From Fonsecaea monophora (lineage: Eukaryota; Ascomycota; Eurotiomycetes; Chaetothyriales; Herpotrichiellaceae), in NCBI RefSeq assembly GCF_001642475.1, contig NW_019174060.1, positions 1-64,000 on the forward strand: a stretch of DNA of 64,000 bases. Direction: 5' to 3'. Below the pieces are notes generated by a model that made no database searches, had not been told where the DNA came from, and saw only the letters and a program-made list of their open reading frames with translations. Of this stretch, positions 51,583 through 62,757 are shown piece after piece; position 1 is the first letter of the stretch; the number at the start of each line of letters is the position of its first letter. The position numbers and the translations under genes were made by a program.

Positions 51583-52923
51583 TCATCTGCGTCGTTCGGG
51601 GTCCCCCATCAACGAGTCCACGCCACTGCTCATACCACGTGAGATCTCGTCTGTGATATCCCTCGCCGCGGTCCATCCTCGGGATGCTCTCGCGGATGGC
51701 GACGTTGACTCAGGGCCTGAATCTCGCATCCTCTCCCTCTCCATGTCCCGCTCGCTCCGGTCATAGTGGGCGTCGCCTCCAGGGCCGCCACCAGGGCCAC
51801 TGCCCGAAAACCACCCGCTGACACCAGCGGGGATCCAGCCTCCACCAGCACTGTCTCCACCGCTGGTTCGCCGACGATCATGAGGATCTGCTGGCGTGTT
51901 CGAGCCTCCTGTGGCTTCGTCGTAGTCGACATTTTCAAATGATTGCTCACTTCGCGACTTGGCCTTCAATCCACCGCCCATGGCCAACCCAGATCCTGAG
52001 CTTGAGGGTCGCTTACTATGTCCCCCGTTTCCTCCCCGCCCATTGCCGTCGCCCGGAGCAGCGCCATATGCGAGGTCCAAGTTCTGCTGCTCGCTGTCCA
52101 GCATCCTTACCAGCCCCAATAACCTGTCACGTTGTGCAGTGATGAATGAAGACTTCTCGGCCGTGGACTGACCGGGGATGTTCTCGAACTTGAAGAGGTT
52201 CGGGGGGATGGAGATTGAGGCGGCTTCAGCAGCTGCAGAACGATATGTTTCTTGAGAGGGGTTGGATGTAGAAGCCAGACCCGCAGCGAAACTAGATACC
52301 ATACTGTACACCCCCGCCGACGTTGCACCGGGTTGAGTAGGGGTGTTGGTCCTTGCGCCAGGCATGGCAAAGCGCGAAAGGAGGTCTGACGCATAGCTTG
52401 CGTAACCTCCTACTCCGGCTGCTTGTTGCTGGCCAGCGTGCTGTTGTGGACTCTTCTGGCCCAAGATCTTCTCTCGTGCCCATTCAATTGCTATATTCAT
52501 GTAACCCAATCCCATCTGTTGCAGCTTGTCGTGGGTTTCACCAATGAACTGGTCAATCTGGCGTTCATGGTGGACGATGTACGGCTCCAAATAGTCGAGG
52601 TAGAGTACCTTGGCGCCCTGAGTCTGAGGGAGGACGAGGTAGAGGAGGAAGATGAGGCGGAGCCATGAGTAGAACGGGATCCAGCCTATGATGAACAAGG
52701 TCCAGGACTCGAATAAAAGGGTGAGGGACAGAATGGTGAAGTATATCAACCACGGGTGCGTTTGAGCAGGGTCATTTGTGCGCAACGCTTTGTAGGAGAG
52801 GTAGGCTGGAAGGAGGATCGTGGTGACGGAGCTGCATAAGAAGAGCAGTGAGTTTACAGGGTCTCAGTGGGAAGTCCACTGCTGGTGTACTCACGCTATG
52901 AGGTCTGCTATGATCCCAAACAT
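51583..52923 (-). CDS. REEP/Yop1 (TB2/DP1/HVA22) protein with long tail
   Basis: ER membrane-shaping family. Exon 1 is only 29 bases (52923-52895, MFGIIADLIA) and exon 2 is 52831-51583; the 63-base intron at 52832-52894 has GTGAGT...GCAG ends, and the join gives 425 aa. The family core lies in residues about 8-110: SVTTILLPAYLSYKAL, then THPWLIYFTILSLTLLFESW and FYSWLRLIFLLYLVLPQTQGAKVLY, two hairpin membrane segments. An amphipathic helix follows (DQFIGETHDKLQQMG). The remaining roughly 300 residues are disordered, rich in Gly, Ser, Pro and Arg. Classic Yop1 is about 180 aa, so this is a long-tailed paralogue rather than the canonical protein. Confidence 0.88.
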
Positions 52924-53926
52924 GGTGACTTGGAGGAGTGACTGAAGACCAATGCTGGAGGATCAATGGCTTGAACTCAGGTAGTTGAGGAAGGAGTTTA
53001 AAAGTATCTGGGACACCCACCAGGCAGCCAAGTTAGATACAGCATGCGGTACAAGGTGGCTTTTTCTTTGAGTTTTCCAGACAACAGATGTCCGGAACAG
53101 CGGGTTTGAGGAAAGCCAAAGAGCCAAAGTCGGTGTGCCTGACGGAGGAGCAAGTGAGAGGATGAGGCTGCGCCGACTCCACATGCGGGCAGCTCAGCCC
53201 TGCGGATCCGAACCCAGCCTCGTCTCTTATCGATAAGGCGCGGGGCAGCTGCGGTGAATGCTCGGCCGTAGTCGGCAGTCGGGATATCTAATACGGTGGA
53301 TCTTTTCAGACATCATGTGCAGGTTTGATATTTTTTCCGACAGCGACATCAACCCATCATTCCTCGGTACCTTTGAAATTTGGTGTTTATAGGGAAAATT
53401 GACGCGATTCGAGGCTGGCGATCCGAATTAGACCTGAAACAGAACCGAGAGCCTTGTTGCATAACCACACAACTCGACACACGCCTCGCTTCCTACTGGA
53501 GAAAAACAGCATCAGTTGACCATCCACTCGCCTCTTCCTACTGGTCCCTGCATCAGGCCTTTAAACTTCTCGCCTCGGTACCCGGCGACGATCTCGTCAA
53601 ATGATTGATTGTCCTCGTTGAGCGGCAGTCGTTTTTCATTTGCTGGAGGTGGCCCCCCCTGAAACTACGTGGCATCGAGGTCTTTCCACAACAACCAGCG
53701 CAAAGATTTGCCATCTGCTTTAGACAACGTCGAACGTTTTCGTGAGTCTTGCTACCAGATTCCGGGGTTTGAGTGTGAGTGGCGTGATGCCAATCGGAAA
53801 GATCCATCGCCTCTCCACAGTTTGTATATAAACTCGGTTCGTTTGGTTTCCTCCTGCATCTTCCGGTCAATTTCGTCGCCAAAGCGCCACATTTTCCTTC
53901 AAGCAAAGAACTCACCCATTTTCAAA
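52924..53926. promoter_or_regulatory. Divergent region, REEP-like / TANGO2-like genes
   Basis: One kilobase between divergent starts. It includes a TATATAAA about 95 bases before the TANGO2-like start. The frame upstream of that start is open from 53669 but lacks family character and is treated as 5' untranslated sequence. Confidence 0.45.
53825..53832 (+). promoter_or_regulatory. TATA box candidate for the TANGO2-like gene
   Basis: TATATAAA, 95 bases upstream of the ATG at 53927, followed by a pyrimidine-rich leader (TTTCCTCCTGCATCTTCC) typical of fungal transcription starts. Confidence 0.45.
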
Positions 53927-54934
53927 ATGTGCATCGCCATAATATCCACTGCACATCCTTCCTATCGACTAATTCTGATCGACAACCGCGACGAGTATCT
54001 AAATCGACCGACCGATGTTGCTGGATGGTGGCCAGACCCCCACACCCATGTTCTTGGAGGCCGGGATATGCTCCGCGACATCCATGGGACATGGCTGGGA
54101 GTGACGAGAACAGGCAAGGTCGCTGTACTCACCAACTTCAAAGAAGACGTCACGCCGCCTCCCACGGCCGTCAGCCGCGGTGCTATCATCAAAAAGTTCT
54201 TGTCCGAAGATGTCGGTCCCGTTGAGGAGTTTGTCAAGGAAGTTGTCAACACCGGCGTTGCCAAAGATGCCGGCGGCTTCAGTCTCGTGTGCGGTCACAT
54301 AGGCGAGAAGCTTGCCGTCATCTCGAATCGTGCAGAAGATCAAAGCCAAGTACCGTGGATCGCGGGGGACGTGGTACATACGGTCGGTCTGAGCAACGCC
54401 CACTTCTTGGACCGATCATGGAAGAAGGTCACCTTGGGCGAAGAACTCATGTTGAACACGATCCGGCAGAGCATCGAAAACCAAGAAAGCGAAGATGAGC
54501 TGATATCGCGGTTTCTGGACCTGCTCAGCCATGAAACCCTTCCGCGGAACGGCGAACCCGAAGGATCCGGCCTGGAAACGTATATTCCCTCGCTCAGACA
54601 CACCATATACGTGCCGACCTTGGGACGAAAGGACACGAGTTATCACCTAGAAGATGACGAGATTGCCGCTGCCAAAGTCCACGAGAAAGTCAACATTGTA
54701 GGACACCACACACCGGTGCGGCGCGACTCGCCGTCGATCAACCCGCCGTTTCGGGCCCGACCGCTGGGCGTCAGTGGGCTCTATGGGACGCAAAAGCAGA
54801 CTGTTGTACTTGCCGACCAAGACAACAACGTCCGGTTTTTCGAGAGGACGCTATTTGACGCAGACTCGAATCCCATCCCATTCGGCCAGGGTGACGTGGA
54901 CGTGAAATTCAAGATTGACCGGATGTCAAGTTGA
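53927..54934 (+). CDS. TANGO2/NRDE-domain protein
   Basis: Member of the NRDE (Ser/Thr-rich protein T10, TANGO2) family, linked in other eukaryotes to Golgi organisation, mitochondria and haem or lipid handling; the exact biochemistry is unsettled. The start at 53927 gives MCIAIISTAHPSYRLILIDN, with the conserved N-terminal Cys at position 2 (as in Ntn-hydrolase-like families) and the NRDE motif directly after (DNRDEYLNRPT, residues 19-29). GTWLGVTRTGKVAVLTNF follows, the other family signature. The C-terminus FGTRSTTVVL-like segment is represented by LYGTQKQTVVLADQDNNVRFFERT. Total 335 aa, no intron. An upstream in-frame ATG at 53669 would bury the Cys2 and is rejected. Confidence 0.93.
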   Translation: MCIAIISTAHPSYRLILIDNRDEYLNRPTDVAGWWPDPHTHVLGGRDMLRDIHGTWLGVTRTGKVAVLTNFKEDVTPPPTAVSRGAIIKKFLSEDVGPVEEFVKEVVNTGVAKDAGGFSLVCGHIGEKLAVISNRAEDQSQVPWIAGDVVHTVGLSNAHFLDRSWKKVTLGEELMLNTIRQSIENQESEDELISRFLDLLSHETLPRNGEPEGSGLETYIPSLRHTIYVPTLGRKDTSYHLEDDEIAAAKVHEKVNIVGHHTPVRRDSPSINPPFRARPLGVSGLYGTQKQTVVLADQDNNVRFFERTLFDADSNPIPFGQGDVDVKFKIDRMSS

Positions 54935-55741
54935 GAACCGCCTTTGCGTGTGACTGGTTCCGATTTGGGTCTGTTTTACAGGGGTCAAGAGAAAGCCAAA
55001 GGTTATTTTCGGACTGCTGGGGGTTTTATGACAAAGGCACGTAGAGAGTATGTGTGCGTGTGCATGTGTGTGTGTGGCATTGGCATTGGCATCGGCACTG
55101 TTTTTCAACGGTCAAAAGAGCTTTTACTACTCTACAACTACACCAGACGTGGGGTTATACGACTTTCTTTTCTAGCTTCTTCTTTTTTCGGAGAGAGAAA
55201 GTGTGTAAGTGAGTGTGATGGTGGCAAAGAACTCTGGAGCATACCTAGCCTAGATGGGAGCAATAGAAGGAATTGATGTTTATTCGTGTGGTTCGGACTT
55301 GGACGAACAAATCATCACTACTACATTGAAATCAGATCAGATCGCTGACTGGAATGACGCGAAGCAGAGCGAACAGAACAGGATATGACAGGACAGGACA
55401 GGACAACTCCGGACCTCCATCGGGTAGGAAAGTAAAGTAAAGTGAACAGAGAGATTCAACAAGACGAGACCAACCAAAAAAATAAAAAAACAATAAAAAT
55501 ACCATGATCGCTGATCGCCAATATATCAAATGTATACACAATACAACATGCACAACACATATATAGTTGTCCCGTGCGCCCAGAATGACTAGCTAGGTAA
55601 ACAAGTAAACCCCTTTTTCTTCCCGTTGACCGGGTTCGCAGGACTGTGTACCTAGCTTTCTAACTAGCTCTCCCCCTCTCTTCCCTCCAATTTCACGTAA
55701 AGACACAACCTTGCCAAAAAGCCTAGTTAGCCTAGAGCGAT
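54935..55741. other. Convergent spacer with simple repeats
   Basis: 807 bases between convergent stops. It includes a GT-rich tract near 55050-55075 and GACAG repeats near 55387-55403. No supported gene; probably 3' untranslated sequence of both neighbours. Confidence 0.45.
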
Positions 55742-57199
55742 TCAACCCGAAATACTAGCAGAAATGGCACGGGCGAGTTTCCGTGTCCGCGGGCTCTGCA
55801 CATGCGCGTCGAAGAAGAAGCCTCGTCGCTGAAATGTTTCGAGGCGCTCTGTAACGAAGGCCTCGTCGAGACGACACAGCGACGAGTTCGTCGATCCCAA
55901 CGACCAACTCCAGCTCCTGGCAAAGGCACAGCACTGCGCCGCGAACCACTCGGCCACGGGGCTCCCCTCGTCGGCGCACGAGAAGCCTACGATCAGAATC
56001 CACAGCCTGATGTCCTGGGCGCCGACCCAGCCGAGGGACGTGGTGGGTATTTGTGTGAGGATGTCCTTCAGCATTGGCGCCATGACCTTGACCGTCTTTG
56101 CGCGGCCCGTCACGTTCATCGCGAGCAGGGTCCACATGATGATGGCGGTCCTCAGCGCGTGTGTCTTGGGGTCGTGAGTCGTCAGTGCCAACAGCCTGTT
56201 TCGGATGGCCATGTTGCGCGTAGTGATCCAGTGGGTGACCTGCAGGGCTCGGGACGGTGACGTGAACGAGGTCTGCAGGCGGCTCTTGACGTCGTAGGAC
56301 TCGACCAGCTGCTCGATCACATCCCTCAGCGCCGAAGGTACTATCGATGTGTCCCTGTCCAGCAGGGAACTGGCGACGCTCTCAGACTGGATCGGCGATA
56401 GTTCGTGGTCCCCCAGACAAAGAGCACTGGCGGGACCAGGATCGTAGTCACATTCAAATAGACAAGGCTTGAGCCGGACGCACGCGAGATACAGATCACT
56501 CATGGCGAGCTGACCCTGCAAATTCTCGTCCTGGATGGACATGAGCCCGCCGTGTCGATCCAGCAGGTCGACAGCAGCCTGTAGGTGGGTTGTCGCCGCC
56601 GCGACGTCGTCACGGTAACACTCGGCCGAGGTCAGAAACACGATGCAGATCAGCAACTGTCTCAGTTGCTCGTGGGTCTGAATGGGCTGCGTTTCGATGC
56701 GGGAGCGCAGTAACCGGAGCGCGTTGCGCATGTAGTAGTCGTCTTTCCCAGTCACCGCCGTGGAAGGGAGGCGGTCAATGAACTGGAGTCGACTGGCAGA
56801 AGCGCTTAGAAGACAGTACATGGTCAGGCTGTCCTCGACAACTGTCCGCATGATGCGATTAACGGCGCTTTGAAACGTGTATACACCCTGACGAAGGACC
56901 GCCATCTCGTTCGGCCAAAGAGTGGGATGATAAAAGTAGACGTAGTAATGCAGGAGGCCCGCCACGGCATTGTCGATTTTAACAGATGCCGCATCAAAGG
57001 GGTCTGCCCTATGTAGGATCGTCTCACTGGTAGGAGATGGCGTTGTGACTCGCGAAGACTGGTTGCTGTTCCGCTGTGCCTCCCTCTTCCTGTGTGTTTC
57101 TCGCGCAGCATGAGCCCTTCGCTCGACATCGTCCAGAGCGCGATCTTTTTGAGGGCGTTTTGGGTGGCAATCCACAAAGAAGACTCTGACTTTTGGCAT
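55742..57199 (-). CDS. Fungal regulator-like protein without zinc cluster
   Basis: A 485-residue single-exon protein like the fungal-specific transcription-factor (Fungal_trans_2) group, often named 'tachykinin family' in annotations. The start MPKVRVFFVDCHPKR at 57199 is chosen because the group typically begins with a short F-V-D strand and then a basic RRAHAARETHRKRE stretch (residues 28-41), possibly DNA or nuclear binding. The rest is helical, with segments such as LLICIVFLTSAECYRDDVAAA and LQAAVDLLDRHGGL, which match the middle-homology region of Zn2Cys6 factors. No CysX2Cys cluster is present, so sequence-specific DNA binding is doubtful. The frame is open 85 codons further upstream without family likeness. 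Confidence 0.75.
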   Translation of the reverse strand: MPKVRVFFVDCHPKRPQKDRALDDVERRAHAARETHRKREAQRNSNQSSRVTTPSPTSETILHRADPFDAASVKIDNAVAGLLHYYVYFYHPTLWPNEMAVLRQGVYTFQSAVNRIMRTVVEDSLTMYCLLSASASRLQFIDRLPSTAVTGKDDYYMRNALRLLRSRIETQPIQTHEQLRQLLICIVFLTSAECYRDDVAAATTHLQAAVDLLDRHGGLMSIQDENLQGQLAMSDLYLACVRLKPCLFECDYDPGPASALCLGDHELSPIQSESVASSLLDRDTSIVPSALRDVIEQLVESYDVKSRLQTSFTSPSRALQVTHWITTRNMAIRNRLLALTTHDPKTHALRTAIIMWTLLAMNVTGRAKTVKVMAPMLKDILTQIPTTSLGWVGAQDIRLWILIVGFSCADEGSPVAEWFAAQCCAFARSWSWSLGSTNSSLCRLDEAFVTERLETFQRRGFFFDAHVQSPRTRKLARAISASISG

Positions 57200-57871
57200 G
57201 TTGCAGGCCACAAGTTGGCAGTTGTGTCGCTTGGGTTGGTATAGATCTGAGGTGAAGATGGAAATACTCGTCACCTCTGTCGCCAAAGAGTAATACTGTC
57301 CATCAAGTAGCATTCTCGAAAGAGATGCACTGACGAGAATGGTATTTAACTTCCTTGGGAGGTGGAAGTTGACTTGTGTTCTCTCATGCTGAACGTTGTC
57401 GTCGTCGTTGTGATGGTCATATCTTGAATACCACTCCTTGTTTTTTTCCTGCACACACTCTCTAAGGTATCATTGCCACATTTGTTTGTCGCCTACAACT
57501 TGACTTCCTGAGTCAGCTGTAGTTGGAGAGTGATTGGTCGTGTGAAGCAGCCCGCCTTGAGCCAAGCTGGGCCCAAGCGATGTGCCTCGTATAGATGCCG
57601 TGTCCCCAGCGAATGGCGGGATGCCGCCCAATGCGTGTCCGAACCCAAGAATCCACTCTGAGGGGCAGGGATTTCCGAGGAGCCTGGATATACTGGGGTA
57701 AGCTGGCAGTCGAGCAATAGCGGAAAAAGGAAAGTTGTCGAAAAGGAGTTGGTATATCGTTGTGGCCCCGAGGAAAATTTGAGTGGCGAAGAAAAGAAAG
57801 ATGGCCGAATGAGTCGAGGACTTGGTCTACAACAGCAAAGGGTTCTGGTTGCTTGTTTCTGGAGCGCTCGA
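57200..57871. other. Spacer between regulator and PEP-mutase-like gene
   Basis: 672 bases containing the regulator promoter and the 3' end of the PEP-mutase-like gene. A 125-codon minus ORF (57513-57890) overlaps that gene's 3' end and looks like a shadow. Confidence 0.4.
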
Positions 57872-58681
57872 TTATGTACTCATGGACCACTGGTTCACTT
57901 CCAGAATGGCTGTAGCCTCCTTCTCAATGAACTTGAGCGCCCTCAACAATAGCGTAGGCCCCACGGAGATGCGGCTGACACCTGCCCGTTTCAAGGCTTC
58001 AATGGTACAGCCCTGCGCAAGGACGGCCAGTTTGCCGTCCAGTCTGTTGGCCATGGTCCTGACCTCGTCTTCGCTGATGACCTTCTTCCTCACGCCCCAG
58101 ACAAACACGGTTGTAGCACCCGCGTCAAGATAGGCGCGCCCACGCTCCACCACGTCGTCAATCGTCCCGTCGAATCCCAGGACGTCTGTGCGGGCGTTGA
58201 CCACGAAATCGGGGACCCCTACCTCCCTGGCCGCTCGAACGGCCGCCTCGATCCGGCTCTTTGCTTCGTCGAGGGGTCTCAGCTTCGGAGGTTGGGAGCT
58301 GTTGTCGACGTCCTCGATGTTACAGCCCACGACTCCAATCTCGATGGCCTGTCGGATCGAGTCTCCCGGATCCGCATACCCGTCCTGTAAATCTGCCGTC
58401 AGCGGCAACGTATCGGCCTTGCCGGCGTTGCGTAGACCAGTAGCCACCCGGCGAACCCCAGCCAGATTGTCGTCGAGCGACATGGTGTCTTCATTCACGA
58501 TGCCCATGCTGGCCGCGATGGCAAAAGAGGCACTCGCAACGGCCTTGGTCGAGGGGAGGCCTGCCACCACCGAGGCGGTACAGGCATCGTAGACGTTTGT
58601 CAGGATGAGGGGATGGCCAGGGACATGGAAGGATTTGAGCTGGCGGGCGAGCTGATTGAGCTCTTCGGAAGATTTGGCCAT
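57872..58681 (-). CDS. Isocitrate lyase/PEP mutase superfamily enzyme
   Basis: A 269-residue TIM-barrel enzyme of the PEP mutase/ICL superfamily, the group with carboxyphosphonoenolpyruvate mutase, oxaloacetate hydrolase-like and methylisocitrate lyase-like members. Family signs are LILTNVYDACTASVVAGL near residue 25, LPLTADLQDGYADP with the Mg-binding Asp pair near 93-98, GCNIEDVDNS, and DFVVNARTDVLGF. The C-terminal strand SRISVGPTLLLRAL is typical. The KKCGHL catalytic loop of true isocitrate lyase is absent. The substrate is unknown, and C-P or C-C bond chemistry cannot be told apart. No other phosphonate gene lies nearby. The start at 58681 gives the usual short N-terminus. Confidence 0.88.
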   Translation of the reverse strand: MAKSSEELNQLARQLKSFHVPGHPLILTNVYDACTASVVAGLPSTKAVASASFAIAASMGIVNEDTMSLDDNLAGVRRVATGLRNAGKADTLPLTADLQDGYADPGDSIRQAIEIGVVGCNIEDVDNSSQPPKLRPLDEAKSRIEAAVRAAREVGVPDFVVNARTDVLGFDGTIDDVVERGRAYLDAGATTVFVWGVRKKVISEDEVRTMANRLDGKLAVLAQGCTIEALKRAGVSRISVGPTLLLRALKFIEKEATAILEVNQWSMST

Positions 58682-59976
58682 GGTGAATCAGTAGTAAGGG
58701 TGGCTTGCCCTGGTTTGTAGGCACGTAGAAGCAATCACAGCGAAGATGTGCGGACAAATGTACAAAGTTCCTGTCCCAAAGGTGCAGGAAGAGAGAGATC
58801 AATGAGACAAACGGTGGTGCAGGATGGTGATGGGTGGACAATGTGATTCAACCCAGCCCAGCGGCACAGTTACACAACAACCCCCATAAGTATACCGAGT
58901 ACGCCCTGCTAATCACTTTCTTTGTTGCCCTCGTATTTCTTTGGTTCGAGCGTACCACCCGCACCTCCACAACTGGGCACTTTTACGCAGCGCAAGCGAG
59001 AGTTTCCGCGGCCTCAGGCGATGGGCATCAGGCGAGCCACCCACGCTCCGCGCAAGGGTCTTTGTACTCGGTACCGAGTACAGATGACAAGCTCAAACAA
59101 ATTTGTCAAAGTCGACCAAAGTCGATCAACCCTTAGACCACCTGCCTCAGACTTTTAGCCTCCAACTACTTGAAAAAAACCCACTGACTAACGATCTCAC
59201 AGTATCCTGCCACCCTGCCTTGAGACTCGACTACGGGGGAACTGGCTTCGTACACGGCAACGAGCAAGAAATACGGGCGATGCGCCTCGCCGCCCTCGTG
59301 CCTGTCGGAGCATGTTCTCTGAGATCTCGACGCCGTGCGGCGACCGCGCAGCAGCCCCCTTCACCGCTCACCAACAGAACCAGCCGAAGCTGCATCCCAG
59401 ATCGAGCAGTCGCGCCAGCCTGGGAGGGCATCCCCGACCAGTCGACGCAGTGTTGGCCATTCTGGAGCGCCATCGAGCCCGTGCACCGATCGCGGTACTT
59501 GTGTGTACTCGTTGAAAAAAGCCGGGTTGTCGTAGGTGTTTTGGGCCATTTTTGGGCATGGAACGTCTTTTGTGTGCTGTGAGAATTGAACTTGTGCGGA
59601 GAACAAAGAGTAAAGGTCAAGGACCTTCAATATGTCTTTGCGTCTCCTTTACGTCTCCTTTGACCTTACACAGGAAGAGGCCCGTTGACTCGAATACGTC
59701 GTATACCCAAGTCGTGACTCACACATTGATAGAGAAAGAGTACACAATAACCCCCAAGAATGGCGACACCAGCGGTCACAAACCAATACTCTGACAAACA
59801 CTAGAGAAAGACTCCAATTGATCCTGCCAGGAGGTCTTGATGCCCCGGTCTTTTTACCGAATGTGCCTTTTCCCATCCATCCAGATTCCCGTGGCCACCA
59901 ACTGGAATTGCAATGCCAGCTACCGGATGCAATCAAAACAGACCTGTTTCCCTGCACCTACACATGCACGCAACCC
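58682..59976. other. Spacer between PEP-mutase-like and M13 genes
   Basis: 1.3 kb without a supported gene. A plus-strand ORF at 58834-59136 has one hydrophobic stretch, and overlapping ORFs near 59100-59630 exist on both strands; none has family likeness. It should include the PEP-mutase-like promoter and the M13 gene 3' untranslated region. Confidence 0.4.
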
Positions 59977-62757
59977 CTACCACAACTCACAGACGGGCTC
60001 TTTCTTCTCACACTGGAAACTCTCCCGGAAGTCCCTTGAGTTGGCCATGGTGCCCAGAATCCTGGCAAACTTGGGCGCATGAGGGTCCAGGTAGATTCGT
60101 TGAATGGCAGTTTCCTTCCTGGTCTTTCCGCACCACCAGTTGGCGTAGTTGACAAAGAACAACTGCTCCTGTGTGAAGAACTCCAGCCCAGGAAGATCCT
60201 GGTTGGGCTTCTCCGCCGCGCGCTTCTTCCACGCCGCAAATGCTGCCGCTAGACCACCTGCGTCCGCGATGTTTTCGCCCAAGGTCAGTCGGCCGTTGAC
60301 ATGGAGCGGTTTGTCATCAGGGCCTGGTACAGAAAAGTTGGAGTACTGCTCGACGAAACACTCTGCCCGCTTCTTGAAGTTCTCGACCGTCTTTTCCGTC
60401 CACCAGTCGGTGAAATTGCCGTTCTGGTCATAATGGCGACCGGTCGAATCGAATGCATGAGAGAGTTCGTGCCCAGATACGGATCCGAAGGCGCCGTAAC
60501 TGAGATACTGGGGGACATCGACATCGAAGACGGGAAACTGGTCTAATTAGCACTTGAATGCGCGTCTTGCTCCTTTCACTGAACTGACCTGCATGATTCC
60601 TGCTGGGAAAACAATCTCATTGCCGGGAGGATTGTAGTCTGTAAGATTAGTCAAGTGCTAACAAAACACGCAGGGGATTGGAAGCACATACATGCATTCA
60701 CAGTTGGAACAGTCATATCCCTAAAGACCGTCAACACTTGCAATCAATCCTACGACAAGAAGCAGTCACGAACCACTGATTTCTATCCACGGGCTTGCCC
60801 AGAGCCGCCCACTCGCGAGCGAGCTCAGCACGGATGATCGATACGGCATTGCCGAAGTACGTCGAAGAAGTAATGTTGACTGGAGCGTAATATTTTTTCA
60901 GACTCGCGGGGTCCATAATGTTTGGACTCTGTAAACAGCATCTATCAGTATTATACAACTTAATAAAAGTCCTGGAACTTCATATACCTTGTCCGGATAT
61001 CCAATTTTCTGGACAATGTTGTGGACCTTGGAAATGGCCAGCTCAATCACTTCCTTCTCCATCCACTCGGTAACCTTGAGTTTTTCGATGAACTGGTCCT
61101 TGATATCGGAGACAATTTGGTCACCAAATTCTTTCGCCTTGGCAGAGAAGGCTTTCTCGACGAAGAAGCGGCTCAGGATCCAGCCCACTCCAAAGTCGAC
61201 GTGGTCGACGCACGTTCGCCATCGTTCCGGTTTTGTATCTGGGTCCTAGGTCATGTCAGCATCGGAAGGCTGGAAGGTCACTTCGAGGAAGCATGGTACC
61301 TTGCCCTCCAGCTCGTTTGAAAATCGTTTGAGAGGAGCAACCGCATCGGCCTCGATGAAGCTGGCGTACGACTGGACTACCTTCCACATGAAGTATGTGT
61401 GCAGAGTCTTTTCTGGTGTATCCGCCAGCAGTTTACTAAGCTCCTTCATGTATTGTGGAGCCATGACTATGACTCGCTCCAATTGGTAGTTTGAGGGTAC
61501 CAGGCTATGGAGGATTTCCGACAGCTTCAGTTGTGGAGTTAGAGCATCAGCATCAGCTAGAGACATGGGGTTGTAGTATTTCTGTCCTGTACGTTAGTAA
61601 GTTCGGGTTGTGAAACAGTGCTCCAGCTCACCGTCACGTCGTTGCGGTCTTCAGCAGTCGGCGAGGCTTTCGCAAGCTGCTTCTCGAACTCGACCAGATC
61701 ATGAGCATCGACTACATCTCCGGAGGCCCCATCTTGGAGTGCCGAGAGAACTTCCGAAGCCACGCCTTCATACTTCTTCACGAGCTGTTCGTCTTCGTAC
61801 ATTTCCTGTGCAGGTAAACCGATGCTCCAGGGAGCCGCGATGGAGACGACCACCGTATCTGGATCTTTGTCGTCGGCACCGGTGTCAGCAGATATCACGG
61901 TCGACATTCCAGTCTTGAGCATAAATGCAATGGTGGCAGAGAGGTCGCCAGATGAAAAATGTTTCGCGGTGTCGTTGAGTATCTCGATCAATGGCGCAAC
62001 CCCGACTTTCGCGATGGTGTCCTCATCCAAACAAGCATCATAGGCCGCTTTGAGCTTGTCGAAATTCTCCTTGTCCACCGAGCCTGTGGTACTGTCGAGT
62101 GTGGCAGGGGAGAAGTAAGAATGCTGGAGCAAATATAAGCACAGGAACCAAGATCGTTGATGGGGTGCCAGGGACTCACCGCCGACAAGCCGGGGTACGG
62201 ATTTTCGAGGATATGGCGGAGTAGCATCTGAGAATTCTCGCTCATGATGGTGCCGGTAAAAGCATCGCCTTGGTCGGGCCGTAGATCATGACGCTCCCTC
62301 CAACCTCCGCAAACCAGCTCCTCGAAGTCGGTGCATGGGTCAAGGGTTTGGTAGTCGGGCGACAAGTTGTAAAGCAGCTCCGAGGAGGCATGAACACACG
62401 CAGGCGTGAGACAGATGTCAGCCCCCTTATGTTCGGGTTCTTTGCTGTTTGCTTCGGGGTTGTCAGCAACCAAACGGAGCCGTGAACCAGTTTCACACAG
62501 CAAGACTCACTATTGAGGGAGAAAGGCAAAACATCGGGCCCGTCATTCTTCACAACGAAGCCGGCATAACAGAGCCATGTGACGAAGAGGACCATGAAGG
62601 CGGCGAAGGCACGCCAATGAAACGCTTCCCGGAGGCGGCGACCGCACGAAGCGCAGTAGGATGCGGGAGTCGGCGCCCTGCTTTCCTCATCTTGTACCAG
62701 AGGAGCCTTTTCGCCGATGTGCTCATGGCCACTCGACAGTGATTGACGATCCATCAT
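59977..62757 (-). CDS. M13 (neprilysin/ECE-like) zinc metallopeptidase
   Basis: Type II membrane endopeptidase of the neprilysin family. Nine exons (62757-62511, 62451-62180, 62123-61632, 61581-61300, 61245-60988, 60928-60774, 60720-60692, 60638-60589, 60537-59977) join in phase to 781 aa. An N-terminal cytosolic part has a CASC motif; the membrane helix is near residues 50-70 (FAAFMVLFVTWLCYAGFVV). The ectodomain begins CLTPACVHASSELL with DPCTDFEELVCGGW. The zinc site is GHELSH (His618, Glu619, His622), with Glu683 as the third ligand in GENIADAGG. NAYYNPPGNEIVFPAG and the C-terminal CELW (CxxW) are also present. One exon is only 29 bases. The active-site exon is contiguous. Confidence 0.95.

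Noticed and set aside
58834..59136. 100-codon plus ORF with one hydrophobic segment
   Set aside because: No family match, overlaps the divergent promoter region, and the remainder reads as random low-information sequence.
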